Made by a program: the position numbers and the translations under genes
Notes under the pieces: model-generated
What the model was told of the DNA's origin: nothing
Databases searched by the model: none
What the model saw: only the letters and a program-made list of their open reading frames with translations
Shown here: positions 18,634 through 27,633 of the stretch, piece after piece
Numbering within the stretch: the first letter of the stretch is position 1
Layout of the letters: each line of letters opens with the position of its first letter
Source: Paenibacillus kribbensis
GTDB lineage: Bacteria > Bacillota > Bacilli > Paenibacillales > Paenibacillaceae
Assembly: GCF_002240415.1 (NCBI RefSeq)
Contig: NZ_CP020028.1
Location: 1-64,000 of the forward strand
Reading direction: 5' to 3'
DNA length: 64,000 nt

Positions 18634-19548
18634 CTACATAAAGTCAAAAAAATAACGAAGCACATGAAAAAAGACAGGCGAGGTGTAGGTCAAGCTATCC
18701 ACTCGGCTTAAGTAGCTTTTTTTCAGAGCATCGAACTTGTCATCATCGCCGATTAATAAATCTCGCTTCAGCACGGAGACCGTTAAGCTGCCGAAGAAAC
18801 CGCTCAAGCTGATCAGCATGCCGAAAATAATTCCAAATTTCAGGTCAAACGGCGTCAGGTAGGGATAGATTAGATAGGAAGCCGCTATGGTTACGGGAAA
18901 AGCGAATGCAAAGCCTTCCCAAGTTAAATTGGGGTTGGATGTCGGGACAATTTTCCGCTTCCCGAAATAGAGTGATGCCAGATAGTGCGCGACATCATTG
19001 AGTTGCGTCAGAACCACTAGAAAAAGTACAAGTTTCGCTCCGTATTGCGGCGTAGCAAACTGAAAATAGGCCAGGTGACTCAGCCCGAAAACCATCAGCA
19101 TGAGCCCCCATTGGGTCGAGCTGACACTGCGCAGGAAACCAACCGTTCCTTTATTGATCAATCGCGGGAGCGGCAGCAGCAAGAACACATAGATGGGGAT
19201 AAAGACAATAAACATCCCGTACCACCCGATATAAATCCAATAAAACTGTACAGGAATAGCCAAGTACGCCCATAGAAACAATCTGCGATCGGCTTTTCTG
19301 GATCTGATCATGGAAAAGTATTCTTTTAGCGCAAAAAAAGTGAGCGCCATCAAGGAAAGCAGTGAAACGATCGGATTGAAAAGAGTTGCCAAGCAAAAGA
19401 TCAAGAACATGCCCCACCAGGTCTTGATGCGAAGTCCAATAGCTGCATAGTCTTTGTCGGGCTGTGTTTTGACTACCACTATATAAATCAGATGGATGAC
19501 CAATAAGGCTGTAAAAATGAGAATTAACGTTAATAGCGAACTGTCCAT
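18634..19548 (-). CDS. CDP-diglyceride synthetase-like (CdsA family) protein
   Basis: 304 residues with 7-8 hydrophobic segments. The C-terminal part shows the CTP-transferase signature in modified form: SVLKRDLLIGDDDKFDALKKSYLSRVDSL, with the paired acidic residues that bind metal. The family makes CDP-diacylglycerol from phosphatidate and CTP in the membrane. It is a stand-alone gene, not in the usual dxr-rseP neighbourhood, so it is probably a second, specialised copy. Confidence 0.75.
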   Translation of the reverse strand: MDSSLLTLILIFTALLVIHLIYIVVVKTQPDKDYAAIGLRIKTWWGMFLIFCLATLFNPIVSLLSLMALTFFALKEYFSMIRSRKADRRLFLWAYLAIPVQFYWIYIGWYGMFIVFIPIYVFLLLPLPRLINKGTVGFLRSVSSTQWGLMLMVFGLSHLAYFQFATPQYGAKLVLFLVVLTQLNDVAHYLASLYFGKRKIVPTSNPNLTWEGFAFAFPVTIAASYLIYPYLTPFDLKFGIIFGMLISLSGFFGSLTVSVLKRDLLIGDDDKFDALKKSYLSRVDSLTYTSPVFFHVLRYFFDFM

Positions 19549-19643
19549 GCCTTCACCAACTTATCGCGAAATAGGATTCCATTAAAGGATTCCTATGTTA
19601 TTATGAAGGAATAATTCAAACTTGATAAGGGGAAATTTAGTAA

Positions 19644-20186
19644 ATGGTAGCTGATCAATCCGTCTTTATCTTGCTTACCAATACGGGAACGTTTCTTACG
19701 AGAGTCATTAAAAGCTATACAAGAGCGCCATACAATCACGCCTCCATTTCCTTCGACCGTGAACTTTCGGAGTTATACAGCTTCGGGAGAAAGACTCCCA
19801 ATAATCCTCTGGATGGCGGTTTCGTAAAAGAGGATATTAAGACAGGTACATACAGCAGATTTCCGAATACAACATGTGTCATCTACGAGCTTCAGGTAAC
19901 CGATCGTGAAGTCGAAAAAATGAAGCGGGTCTTACACGTCTTTATCCGAAGTCGCCAAAAATATATGTATAACTTACTGGGGTTGATTGGTGTTGCACTC
20001 AAAGAACCAGTCGAGTTCAGCAATTCTTATTTTTGTTCGCAATTCGTCGCGGAAATTTTACAGCGATCCGGCATAAAAATATGGAACAAGTTGCCCGCCC
20101 TTATTACGCCAGACGATTTTCGGCAAAGTGACCGATTCCATTTGATCTACGAAGGGAAATTGAGCGAGTATGAGCCTCAAGTCTGA
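19644..20186 (+). CDS. permuted papain-fold (YiiX/NlpC-P60-like) protein
   Basis: 180 residues. The circularly permuted papain order is visible: the catalytic His comes first (APYNHASISF, about residue 33) and the Cys later (SYFCSQFVAEIL, about residue 135). Enzymes of this group are thiol hydrolases or acyltransferases on peptides or lipids; the substrate is unknown. No signal peptide, so probably cytoplasmic. Divergent from the CdsA-like gene with only 95 bases between, which may imply shared control. Confidence 0.75.
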   Translation: MVADQSVFILLTNTGTFLTRVIKSYTRAPYNHASISFDRELSELYSFGRKTPNNPLDGGFVKEDIKTGTYSRFPNTTCVIYELQVTDREVEKMKRVLHVFIRSRQKYMYNLLGLIGVALKEPVEFSNSYFCSQFVAEILQRSGIKIWNKLPALITPDDFRQSDRFHLIYEGKLSEYEPQV

Positions 20187-20299
20187 GCAGCGACTCTGAG
20201 ACGTCCACTTACGCCGCCTAATTTCATCCATGAGTGGATTCATTGTTGATTATCCAATATACTTGTATAGAATTAAAAATGAATGGAGTACATACTAAC

Positions 20300-20641
20300 A
20301 TGTCTAATTTGCCAAATTGCCCTGAATGTAATTCAGAGTACACTTACGAGGATCGTAGTCTCTTCATCTGCCCGGAATGCGCTCATGAGTGGTCATCCGA
20401 GTCAGAAACCGTAAGCAATGAAGATGTAAAGGTCGTGAAAGATGCAAATGGTAACGTTCTGCAGGATGGTGACTCTGTAACCGTTATTAAAGATCTTAAG
20501 GTTAAAGGAAGCTCATCTGTTTTGAAAATCGGCACCAAAGTGAAGAATATCCGTCTGGTGGAAGGCGATCATGATATTGATTGCAAAATTGACGGTTTCG
20601 GAGCGATGAAATTAAAATCGGAATTTGTAAAAAAGAACTAA
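20300..20641 (+). CDS. phnA: PhnA/YjdM family zinc-ribbon protein
   Basis: 113 residues starting [18 protein letters not shown], with two CxxC pairs (CPEC, CPEC) forming a small zinc ribbon and a C-terminal SH3-like PhnA domain ([25 protein letters not shown]). The start at 20300 fits the usual N-terminus; the longer frame from 20234 does not. Despite its name this family is not a phosphonate hydrolase, and its role is unknown. Single gene ended by a strong terminator. Confidence 0.9.
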   Translation: MSNLPNCPECNSEYTYEDRSLFICPECAHEWSSESETVSNEDVKVVKDANGNVLQDGDSVTVIKDLKVKGSSSVLKIGTKVKNIRLVEGDHDIDCKIDGFGAMKLKSEFVKKN

Positions 20642-20673
20642 ACAATCAACGTCTCAAGTAAACATGAGACAGG

Positions 20674-20722
20674 AAAAACCACCGGAAACAGGCTTGAGAG
20701 CCTAGTAATCCGGTGGTTTTTT
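20674..20722 (+). terminator. terminator after phnA
   Basis: AAAAACCACCGGA pairs with TCCGGTGGTTTTT around an inner AGGCT/AGCCT hairpin; T-run follows. Confidence 0.8.
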
Positions 20723-20757
20723 CATATTTGTATGAAATCCTCGTCGTTATTCGTTAA

Positions 20758-21615
20758 TTATTGGCCAATAATAGCTTTGACAGAATCACTTAAAGGCTGA
20801 GCCGGGCGCCCTAGCAATTTTTCCAGATCATCGCTTTCCACATCAAGGGAGCCTTCGCGGATCGGCCCCTGCAAATCAACAAGCATGGTGACCACAAAAT
20901 CAGGCAGTCCTGCAGCACGCAAAGCCTCGCCTAATGAAGCGTCGTCCACATCGACGACCTTCACTTCTTTGCCTATTACTTCGGCCGTGATGGCTGCAAG
21001 CTCGGCTTGTGTGCGAGGTTTACCAGAGAGTTCGTAGACCGTGTTTTCATGTCCTTCTCCAGCGAGAACAGCAGCAGCAGCTTGGGCATAATCACTGCGT
21101 GAAGCCCAGCTTATCCGAGCGCTGCCTGCAGCACTAAGCCAAGGTGCACCATGCAATACGCCTTGTATGCTGCCTGCTTCGTTTTCAACATACCAGTTGT
21201 TGCGAAGGAAGGAATACGGAATGCCAGTCTCGCGAATAGCTTTTTCCGCCGCACGATGAACCTCGGCAAGGGAGAGGGCATTACGGTCTGCCTTAGCAAC
21301 ACTCGTGTAACTAATGAAGCTTACCCCGGCTTTTTTGGCTGCATCGACAGCATTTTGGTGCTGACGAATCCGTGTCGCGTTATCCCCGTCCGCGGAGACG
21401 ATCAGCAAACGATCCACACCAGCGAATGCCTGATCCAAAGTCTCAGGTTTGTCGAAGTCACCGTGACGTACGTCAACGCCTTGTGTGCGAAGGTGTTCAG
21501 CTTTCTCAGGATTGCGTACACTTACCGCAAGGCTTGCAGCAGGTACTGTTTTTAACAGTGTATCCACGACTATAGATCCAAATTGTCCAGTTGCGCCAGT
21601 TACCAATATTTTCAT
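20758..21615 (-). CDS. NmrA/QorB-like NAD(P)-binding oxidoreductase
   Basis: 285 residues, atypical short-chain dehydrogenase. The N-terminal Rossmann motif is VTGATGQFGSIVVDTLL, followed by SVRNPEKAEHLRTQGVDVRHGDF, typical of QorB/YtfG-type NAD(P)H:quinone oxidoreductases. ATG 21615 is chosen because GGAGG lies eight bases before it; the upstream frame is non-coding. It lies downstream of an Rrf2 regulator on the same strand, an arrangement like B. subtilis ywnB-ywnA, and is probably induced by electrophile or redox stress. Confidence 0.85.
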   Translation of the reverse strand: MKILVTGATGQFGSIVVDTLLKTVPAASLAVSVRNPEKAEHLRTQGVDVRHGDFDKPETLDQAFAGVDRLLIVSADGDNATRIRQHQNAVDAAKKAGVSFISYTSVAKADRNALSLAEVHRAAEKAIRETGIPYSFLRNNWYVENEAGSIQGVLHGAPWLSAAGSARISWASRSDYAQAAAAVLAGEGHENTVYELSGKPRTQAELAAITAEVIGKEVKVVDVDDASLGEALRAAGLPDFVVTMLVDLQGPIREGSLDVESDDLEKLLGRPAQPLSDSVKAIIGQ

Positions 21616-21762
21616 TTTTCCATTCCTCCAATTGAATATGTATATAAAAATGAATGGCAGAACTCCATTCAATTTATATCGAATTTTCACAAGTACTAAA
21701 AAAATATTTGTTATAACACAAGTGGTTACAACGAGGTTTTTAAAAAAAGCTCTATCTGAGCT

Positions 21763-22197
21763 TTAATTAACATGAGCTTCAACATGAACTTGATTTAGCA
21801 TCTTTTGAATCGTGACGCGTTTCAATCGCTGTTCCATAGCCGCCTGAGCTTCAGCCAATTCTCCCAAGAGGGAGGCCTCGATGGTTTTGCCTACAGGACA
21901 GAGTGGACTCGGGTCCTTATGAAAATTAAATAAATGTCCCTTATCAATAACCTCAACCGCATGATATACATCCAGTAAAGTAATGGATTCCGGCTCCTTC
22001 AAAAGAGAAGCACCACCTATACCAGACCGGATGTCAATCAGACCGGCTTTCTTCAGCATGCCCATAATTCTTCGGATCACGACGGGATTTGTATTTACGC
22101 TGTCTGCAATGAAGTCTCCTGTACATTCTCCCGGCATAATAGCAATCAACGTAAGGATATGGACTGCTATCGAGAAGCGACTACTGATTTGTTTCAT
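21763..22197 (-). CDS. Rrf2-family regulator (YwnA-like)
   Basis: 144 residues. N-terminal winged helix, SRFSIAVHILTLIA to PVVIRRIMGMLKKAGLIDI, with the family feature GIGGASLLKEPESITLLDVYHAVE. A single Cys (SPLCPVGKTIE) replaces the Fe-S cysteine trio of IscR/NsrR, so it probably senses thiol modification and not a cluster. It precedes the QorB-like gene on the same strand and likely controls it. Confidence 0.85.
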   Translation of the reverse strand: MKQISSRFSIAVHILTLIAIMPGECTGDFIADSVNTNPVVIRRIMGMLKKAGLIDIRSGIGGASLLKEPESITLLDVYHAVEVIDKGHLFNFHKDPSPLCPVGKTIEASLLGELAEAQAAMEQRLKRVTIQKMLNQVHVEAHVN

Positions 22198-22429
22198 AAC
22201 TGTTCACCACCGTTGTAACCATATTAGTTACTTCTCGTCGCAATGTCAATACCGATATACACATTGGCATGAGCTCCTATTGACGTTCCTGTTCACTGAA
22301 TCCAGACCCAGAAAAGGAAAGCTTGAAAAATAAACAGAAATAGTTCAATATAAAGATATCGGTTTTTAAAATGGTTTGCTTTGCAAGCAGCCGAATGAGA
22401 ACGAAACATGAAAATAGGAGGCAGGACCA

Positions 22430-23482
22430 GTGGAGATAGGTATAAGCTCGTTTGTGGAAACAACGCCGGATCCCCAAACCGGTGAGGTCATTAGTCACGC
22501 ACAACGAATCCGTGAGGTTGTGGAGGAAATTGTGCTTGCAGATCAGGTAGGGCTGGATGTGTATGGTGTAGGGGAGCATCATCGCAAAGATTATGCAGCA
22601 TCTGCACCAGCTGTTATACTGGCTGCGGCAGCAGCACAGACCCAGCGGATTCGACTAACCAGTGCAGTCACGGTGCTGTCATCGGATGATCCGGTGCGGG
22701 TGTTTCAGGATTTCGCTACACTGGATGGCATCTCGAATGGACGGGCTGAAATTATGGCAGGACGGGGGTCTTTTATCGAATCGTTCCCGTTGTTTGGATA
22801 TGATTTGGACAACTACGATGAGTTGTTCGATGAAAGCCTGGAGCTGTTATTGAAAATACGCGAATCCGAAAAAGTCACCTGGAAAGGCGGACATCGGCCC
22901 GCAATCAACAATTTGGGCGTGTACCCGCGTCCGGTTCAAAATCCGTTGCCCGTATGGATTGGCAGCGGGGGCAATCAGGAATCTGTAGCCCGTGCCGGCT
23001 TGCTCGGATTGCCGTTGGTGCTTGCCATTATTGGAGGCAGCCCTATGCATTTTGCACCATTGGTCGAGTTGTATAAAAAAGCGGCTAAGCACGCAGGCCA
23101 TGACGCATCGCTGCTTCCAGTTGCATCCCACTCGCATGGTTTTATTGCGGAAAGCACCGAGCTTGCAGCAGACAAGTTTTTCCCTTCTACCCAGCAAGTC
23201 ATGAATGTACTTGGGCGTGAGCGTGGTTGGGGTCCTTACACCCGTTCCAGCTTCGATGCCGCACGCAGCTTTGAGGGCGCGCTGTATGTAGGCGATTCCG
23301 ATACAGTTGCCAAGAAAATCATTCACCTGCGCAAACAGGTAGGCATTACACGCTTTATGCTGCACGTACCCGTCGGAACAATGCCGCATGAAGATGTCAT
23401 GAGAGCTATTGAGCTGCTGGGAACAGAGGTAGCGCCACGGGTGCGCGAAGAGATATCCAAGTGGGAATCCGAGAGCAAATGA
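22430..23482 (+). CDS. LLM-class (luciferase-like) flavin-dependent oxidoreductase
   Basis: 350-residue TIM-barrel flavin monooxygenase of the bacterial luciferase-like family. Seen: N-terminal [35 protein letters not shown] with the conserved [24 protein letters not shown] and [20 protein letters not shown]. The start is GTG 22430, eight bases after AGGAGG. The substrate cannot be told. Divergent from the Rrf2 gene. Confidence 0.9.
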   Translation: MEIGISSFVETTPDPQTGEVISHAQRIREVVEEIVLADQVGLDVYGVGEHHRKDYAASAPAVILAAAAAQTQRIRLTSAVTVLSSDDPVRVFQDFATLDGISNGRAEIMAGRGSFIESFPLFGYDLDNYDELFDESLELLLKIRESEKVTWKGGHRPAINNLGVYPRPVQNPLPVWIGSGGNQESVARAGLLGLPLVLAIIGGSPMHFAPLVELYKKAAKHAGHDASLLPVASHSHGFIAESTELAADKFFPSTQQVMNVLGRERGWGPYTRSSFDAARSFEGALYVGDSDTVAKKIIHLRKQVGITRFMLHVPVGTMPHEDVMRAIELLGTEVAPRVREEISKWESESK

Positions 23483-23510
23483 GCGATTTTACGCTATATT
23501 GATAAGAACA

Positions 23511-23553
23511 AAAGGAGCAGACCCTGGTGATTAGGTCGCTCCTTTCTTTTTAT
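23511..23553 (+). terminator. terminator after the LLM oxidoreductase
   Basis: AAAGGAGC(A)GACC pairs with GGTCGCTCCTTT; followed by CTTTTTATT. Confidence 0.8.
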
Positions 23554-23631
23554 TCAAAAATCATATAGCCTGTTTTCCGAAGTATTCGATTATCCCAGCC
23601 CAATTGAAGGCCGTCTCAGGACAGGAGTCTC

Positions 23632-25140
23632 TTAATCGCTAAAATTGAACCATTTGTGGATGTCTATTTTTTTAGATTGTTTCATAGATCGCCATTCGTT
23701 CGTGTCTGGTTGATAGATATAATCTTTTTGCCAGGTCATGATGTTTTCTACAATTTCTCGTATGGAAGATATGAGATAGGAGACTTCCTGATTCGTCATC
23801 ATAGGATGGAGGGACAGGCGCACCCAGCCTGGTTTTTGCGATAAATCTCCTGCATGGATTAGGCTTGTCATTTGAATAGAGGTTTGTTGGTCGATACCCA
23901 GCAAATAGTGTCCGTAGGTTCCTGCACAAGAGCAGCCGCCCCGGACCTGAATTCCAAACCGATCATTCAGTAATTTTACAATCAGGTTATAGTGAATATG
24001 GTCGACAACGAAAGAAACGATTCCCAGCCGATCTTGGCTGCTTCCACCCAAAATGTGCAGGCCTGGTATGGTGCCCAAGCCTTTTAGCAATAATGAGGTT
24101 AGCTCCTTTTTACGCTCCAACATACGGGTGCATCCCATTTGTTCCTTCAGCCGAATGCAGAGCGCCGTTCGAACGGCCTGCAAAAAGGGAGGTGTCCCTC
24201 CATCCTCGCGTGCTTCGATATTATGTTTATACTCGTACCCACCCCAAGGGTTGGTCCAGCTTACTGTGCCGCCTCCGGGCTGATCTGGAGCATTATTAAA
24301 GCAGAGTCTTGAATCCATAATTAAAACGCCGCTTGTACCGGGACCACCGAGGAATTTGTGTGGTGAAAATACAATTCCGTCCAATTTTTCAAGGGGTTCA
24401 GGGGGATGCATGTTGATCTCGGTGTAAGGAGCGCTTGCAGAAAAATCAATAAAACAGACGCCGCCATGTTCATGCATTTTGCGGGATAGCTGGTACATGG
24501 GTGCTTCAAAACCTGTAACATTAGAGCAGGCCGTAAAAGCGCCAATCTTCATAGGCCGATGCCGGAATTGATGCAGCAGCCGTTCGAGCTGAACTGGATC
24601 GACGATACCGCCGGGACCCGGAGGGACACACACGACGTCTCCGATGGTTTCCGCCCAGGAGATATGATTGGAGTGATGCTCCATATGCGTAACAAAAATA
24701 ACGGGACGTTCTTTTTCAGCGATTGGATAGAGGTGCTTTAATTTCTCATGTATTTTCAATCCTAACAACCGTTGAAGTTTATTCACCGCACCGGTCATAC
24801 CGGACCCGGCAAACATAATGATATCGTGTTCGTCGGCATGAACGTGGTTCTTAATGATTCGTTTTGCCTCTTCATAGGCTTGGGTCATCAGGGTGCCTGT
24901 CAAATTAGACTCCGTATGAGTGTTCGCCACAAAAGGGCCCAAATCATTAACTATTTTCGACTCGATGGGCCCATACAGACGGCCGCTGGCTGTCCAATCC
25001 GCATAAATCAGCTTTTTTTGTCCGTATGGAGATTCAAAGGTCTGGTGATATCCGATCGTATTGTCGCGATACCTCTGGAAATAAGCCTCGTTAGAAGGCT
25101 GATACCTACAACTACTGCTTCCAATTCGAGCCATGAGCAT
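23632..25140 (-). CDS. class-V aminotransferase / cysteine desulfurase-like enzyme
   Basis: 502-residue PLP enzyme of fold type I. PLP lysine in VFSPHKFLGGPGTSG; HMEHHSNHISWAETIG and FTACSNVTG are typical of the SufS/CsdA side of the family. A Cys-rich loop VRGGCSCAGTYGHYLLG lies where desulfurases carry the catalytic Cys. It is about 90 residues longer than SufS (about 406). ATG 25140 is six bases after GGAGG; the frame upstream runs through a terminator. A separate DsrE-like sulfur-carrier-type gene lies just upstream, which supports sulfur chemistry, but an aminotransferase or lyase role is possible. Confidence 0.75.
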   Translation of the reverse strand: MLMARIGSSSCRYQPSNEAYFQRYRDNTIGYHQTFESPYGQKKLIYADWTASGRLYGPIESKIVNDLGPFVANTHTESNLTGTLMTQAYEEAKRIIKNHVHADEHDIIMFAGSGMTGAVNKLQRLLGLKIHEKLKHLYPIAEKERPVIFVTHMEHHSNHISWAETIGDVVCVPPGPGGIVDPVQLERLLHQFRHRPMKIGAFTACSNVTGFEAPMYQLSRKMHEHGGVCFIDFSASAPYTEINMHPPEPLEKLDGIVFSPHKFLGGPGTSGVLIMDSRLCFNNAPDQPGGGTVSWTNPWGGYEYKHNIEAREDGGTPPFLQAVRTALCIRLKEQMGCTRMLERKKELTSLLLKGLGTIPGLHILGGSSQDRLGIVSFVVDHIHYNLIVKLLNDRFGIQVRGGCSCAGTYGHYLLGIDQQTSIQMTSLIHAGDLSQKPGWVRLSLHPMMTNQEVSYLISSIREIVENIMTWQKDYIYQPDTNEWRSMKQSKKIDIHKWFNFSD

Positions 25141-25221
25141 ACGGCGCCTCCTAAGTCGTTCTGTCTTCTTAGGGTACGTAGGTAGGCCTGAATAGGTTAA
25201 AAAAAATAGGCGGATGTCATC

Positions 25222-25262
25222 ATTTAGACAAAATAAAAGCCTCGTCCAAAAATCGGGCAAGG
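25222..25262 (-). terminator. terminator between DsrE-like gene and class-V enzyme
   Basis: On the minus strand GCCTTG pairs with CGAGGC and is followed by TTTTATTTTG, so the two genes are probably separate transcripts or partly attenuated. Confidence 0.6.
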
Positions 25263-25274
25263 CGTGCGTTTATC

Positions 25275-25751
25275 TTATATAAACAGCTGCATATCGGATT
25301 CGAGTGCATCTTTTAGATAGGTTTTGGCCTCGATAATTTCCAGCTCAGGGATGAACTCCTCCGGTTTGAACCCCATAATTTCCACCGATAGCTTGCAGGC
25401 ATAAAATTTGACGTTTTTCTTCCGCGCTCCCTTCAAGAAATGAATGAGCTTCGGGGCTTCGTTATCTTCGATCATTTCCGTCAGCATCAGCTTGCCCAGA
25501 CCGCTAAAATTCATCTTGGACAGCGGCAGGGCCTCAGGTCCCTTCGGAGTCATCCAGCCCATGATTTTCTCGTATATCGTCTTGTCCTCAAGCGTCATCT
25601 TCTCGGGATCACGAACCAGAAATAACCCCCAGAACGCAAAAAACATGGTAACCTCTACATCCAGCTCCCGAGCTGTATTGGCCAAAATCAGTCCAGCCAT
25701 CGCTTTATCATAATCGCCGCTGAACATGAGCAGATTCATCCTTTTGTCCAC
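25275..25751 (-). CDS. DsrE/DsrF/DrsH-like family protein
   Basis: 158 residues, a single DsrE-fold domain: MNLLMFSGDYDKAMAGLILANTARELDVEVTMFFAFWGL near the N-terminus and KFYACKLSVEIMG with a conserved Cys near residue 125. Relatives (YrkE, peroxiredoxin-family DrsH) take part in sulfur relay or persulfide handling. GTG 25751 is chosen because GGAGG lies eight bases before it; ATG 25766 has no site. Head of a unit with the class-V enzyme. Confidence 0.85.
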   Translation of the reverse strand: MDKRMNLLMFSGDYDKAMAGLILANTARELDVEVTMFFAFWGLFLVRDPEKMTLEDKTIYEKIMGWMTPKGPEALPLSKMNFSGLGKLMLTEMIEDNEAPKLIHFLKGARKKNVKFYACKLSVEIMGFKPEEFIPELEIIEAKTYLKDALESDMQLFI

Positions 25752-26065
25752 ATTATCCGCCTCCATTTACTTCTGGATACATTCAGTATGGATTTGGAAA
25801 TGAGAACTATGCCCAGTTCACATATCGTTCACATTTGTGGAGTGTGTATTTTTAAAATTCCTCCTTTATACAATTGAATGATGTGTGGAAAAAGTGAGAA
25901 TAATTTAAAGAGCCATCTAATTGACCCTATAAAAATTTAATAAATAGATAGTTCGACTTTAAAAAAATCACAAAAAATCATTTCATTAGGTTCGAACTTC
26001 GATTAAAATATGAGTTCCATATACTCACATATGCACTTGATGAGGCGTATCAGATATCTGAAATA
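25752..26065. other. AT-rich intergenic region with repeated TTCGA motifs
   Basis: No clear gene apart from the probable N-terminus of the next small ORF. TTCGA occurs at 25952-25956, 25991-25995 and 25998-26002, the latter two within GTTCGAACTTCGA. This is a plausible operator cluster for the XRE protein encoded downstream. Confidence 0.35.
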
Positions 26066-26248
26066 ATGCATTATTTGCCTAATCCTGATGATAATATTGC
26101 TTATCTGATAGAAGATCTCTCAAGCCTTATTTCCGGAGCTGATTTAACGGAAGAGGATCGCGAAGTAATTGCGCCAGAAATGAATGAGGATATTATGGAT
26201 CCAGCAGCATTCGATATCGGGATCCTGGAAGAAGAGCAACACAACTAG
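26066..26248 (+). CDS. small acidic protein upstream of XRE-ImmA/IrrE gene
   Basis: At least 60 residues, strongly acidic (LTEEDREVIAPEMNEDIMD), no known family. The frame continues upstream of the ATG with sensible sequence (YEFHILTYALDEAYQISEI), and a single added G near 26013 would give an ATG start, so the true protein may be about 78 residues. Forty bases separate it from the XRE-ImmA gene, suggesting co-transcription and a paired function. Confidence 0.5.
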   Translation: MHYLPNPDDNIAYLIEDLSSLISGADLTEEDREVIAPEMNEDIMDPAAFDIGILEEEQHN

Positions 26249-26287
26249 ACAAACAAGATTGTGTTAGTCAAATAAGGAGGGAGCAGC

Positions 26288-27502
26288 ATGTTCATTGGTG
26301 AAAATTTGACCAACCTGCGGATCATGCATGGATATTCGAGAAAGCAGCTCTCCGAAATGTTAGGTGTTACAGAGCAAGCAGTCTGGCAGTACGAGAATGC
26401 GTATACATCTCCTAAAATGCAAGTCGTGAATGAGTTAAAGCGGATTTTTAACGTGAAAAGTAAATATTTTTATACTAAAGACATGCTTGCACGGAACATG
26501 ATACCTGCCAACGTAAACGTAATGAACATCGCTTATCGGTCAAAAGTTTTGAATGTTATCTCGAAAACGCAGGCAGAAGCGAAGCATGTTGAATATTTAG
26601 ATGCTTTTGTTAGCTATATCACAGCCAAAGTTAGCCTCCCTACCCTCAAAATTATCAGTTTAAGGGATGAAGTTATCGAATATCTAAACCATTCAGATGA
26701 CGATAGAACGGCTCAAATCGATAAAGTCGCTCATTTGGCACGAAAAAGACTTGGTCTAGGGCAAGATACAAACGAGAATCTTATGTTTCTGATTGAAAAA
26801 AGTGGAGTATTTGTTTTTGAGAAGGCAATGGGTGAGGAAATTGATGCTTATAGTCTCTGGACTCGAAACGATCGACCTTATATCATATTAGGGAATATGA
26901 AACGATCAGCCGTTCGAAGGAACTTTGATATAGCACATGAACTGGGACATTTACTGCTTCATTATCGCCTTGAGTTTGTTAATTTAAATCGAAAAGAACA
27001 CAAAATTATTGAGAATGAAGCGAATATGTTTGCCCAGGCATTTTTATTACCAGAAGATGAATTCGCACTTGATTTGAAAAATGTTGTCCATATCACAAAT
27101 CCAGATAATTACTTGGAGTTGAAGAAGAAATGGAAGACTTCGCTGCAAGTGTTGGGATACAGGGCGGCTCATTTGGGGAACCTTAAACCCAAAGATCATC
27201 GGAACTTCTATGCTACCTTGCATCGAAAAGGTTATTTGAAAATTGAGCCGCTCGATGAATTAATCCCGATTCAAAAACCAATGAAGATTAAAACAATTAT
27301 TGACCTTGTTTCTAAAAAGGGCATCGTGGACATTCGTCAAATGGTCGAGAAGGATTGGAAAACTGAAATATCCTTCTTTTATCATATGACCGGGATTGAT
27401 CCTGACTTTTTTAATAAATATTTGGTGAAAAGTCTGGATTTCGGTCTACAAAATGTCACGGATATATCTAAGCGTATCTCTGATGTAGCTAAGCAAGTGT
27501 AA
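26288..27502 (+). CDS. XRE-family regulator fused to ImmA/IrrE metallopeptidase
   Basis: 404 residues. N-terminal XRE helix-turn-helix (LRIMHGYSRKQLSEMLGVTEQAVWQYE), middle ImmA/IrrE (DUF955) domain with the zinc motif HELGH (IAHELGHLLLH, about residues 218-222), C-terminal region of about 130 residues with no assigned domain. Relatives cleave repressors or act with small partner proteins in ICE/phage-type switches and toxin-antitoxin-like pairs. AAGGAGGGAGC precedes the ATG. No integrase or phage gene is nearby. Confidence 0.85.
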   Translation: MFIGENLTNLRIMHGYSRKQLSEMLGVTEQAVWQYENAYTSPKMQVVNELKRIFNVKSKYFYTKDMLARNMIPANVNVMNIAYRSKVLNVISKTQAEAKHVEYLDAFVSYITAKVSLPTLKIISLRDEVIEYLNHSDDDRTAQIDKVAHLARKRLGLGQDTNENLMFLIEKSGVFVFEKAMGEEIDAYSLWTRNDRPYIILGNMKRSAVRRNFDIAHELGHLLLHYRLEFVNLNRKEHKIIENEANMFAQAFLLPEDEFALDLKNVVHITNPDNYLELKKKWKTSLQVLGYRAAHLGNLKPKDHRNFYATLHRKGYLKIEPLDELIPIQKPMKIKTIIDLVSKKGIVDIRQMVEKDWKTEISFFYHMTGIDPDFFNKYLVKSLDFGLQNVTDISKRISDVAKQV

Positions 27503-27633
27503 CTATGACTTTTTAAAGATTGAACTCTCTTACTCCTTACCGTTAGCAATGTCATATCTCTGAGCTGCTCTCATTCTGTATAATCTCAAGGGTATTCAAG
27601 ACACAAGCCTGAGATCGGGAGGATCATAAGAAA

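Noticed and set aside
20300..20641. PhnA as part of the phosphonate pathway
   Set aside because: The PhnA/YjdM family is not phosphonoacetate hydrolase, and the gene is 16 kb away in its own transcript.
25141..25260. N-terminal extension of the class-V enzyme
   Set aside because: The region contains the terminator hairpin at 25222-25262, and ATG 25140 has an ideal ribosome site.
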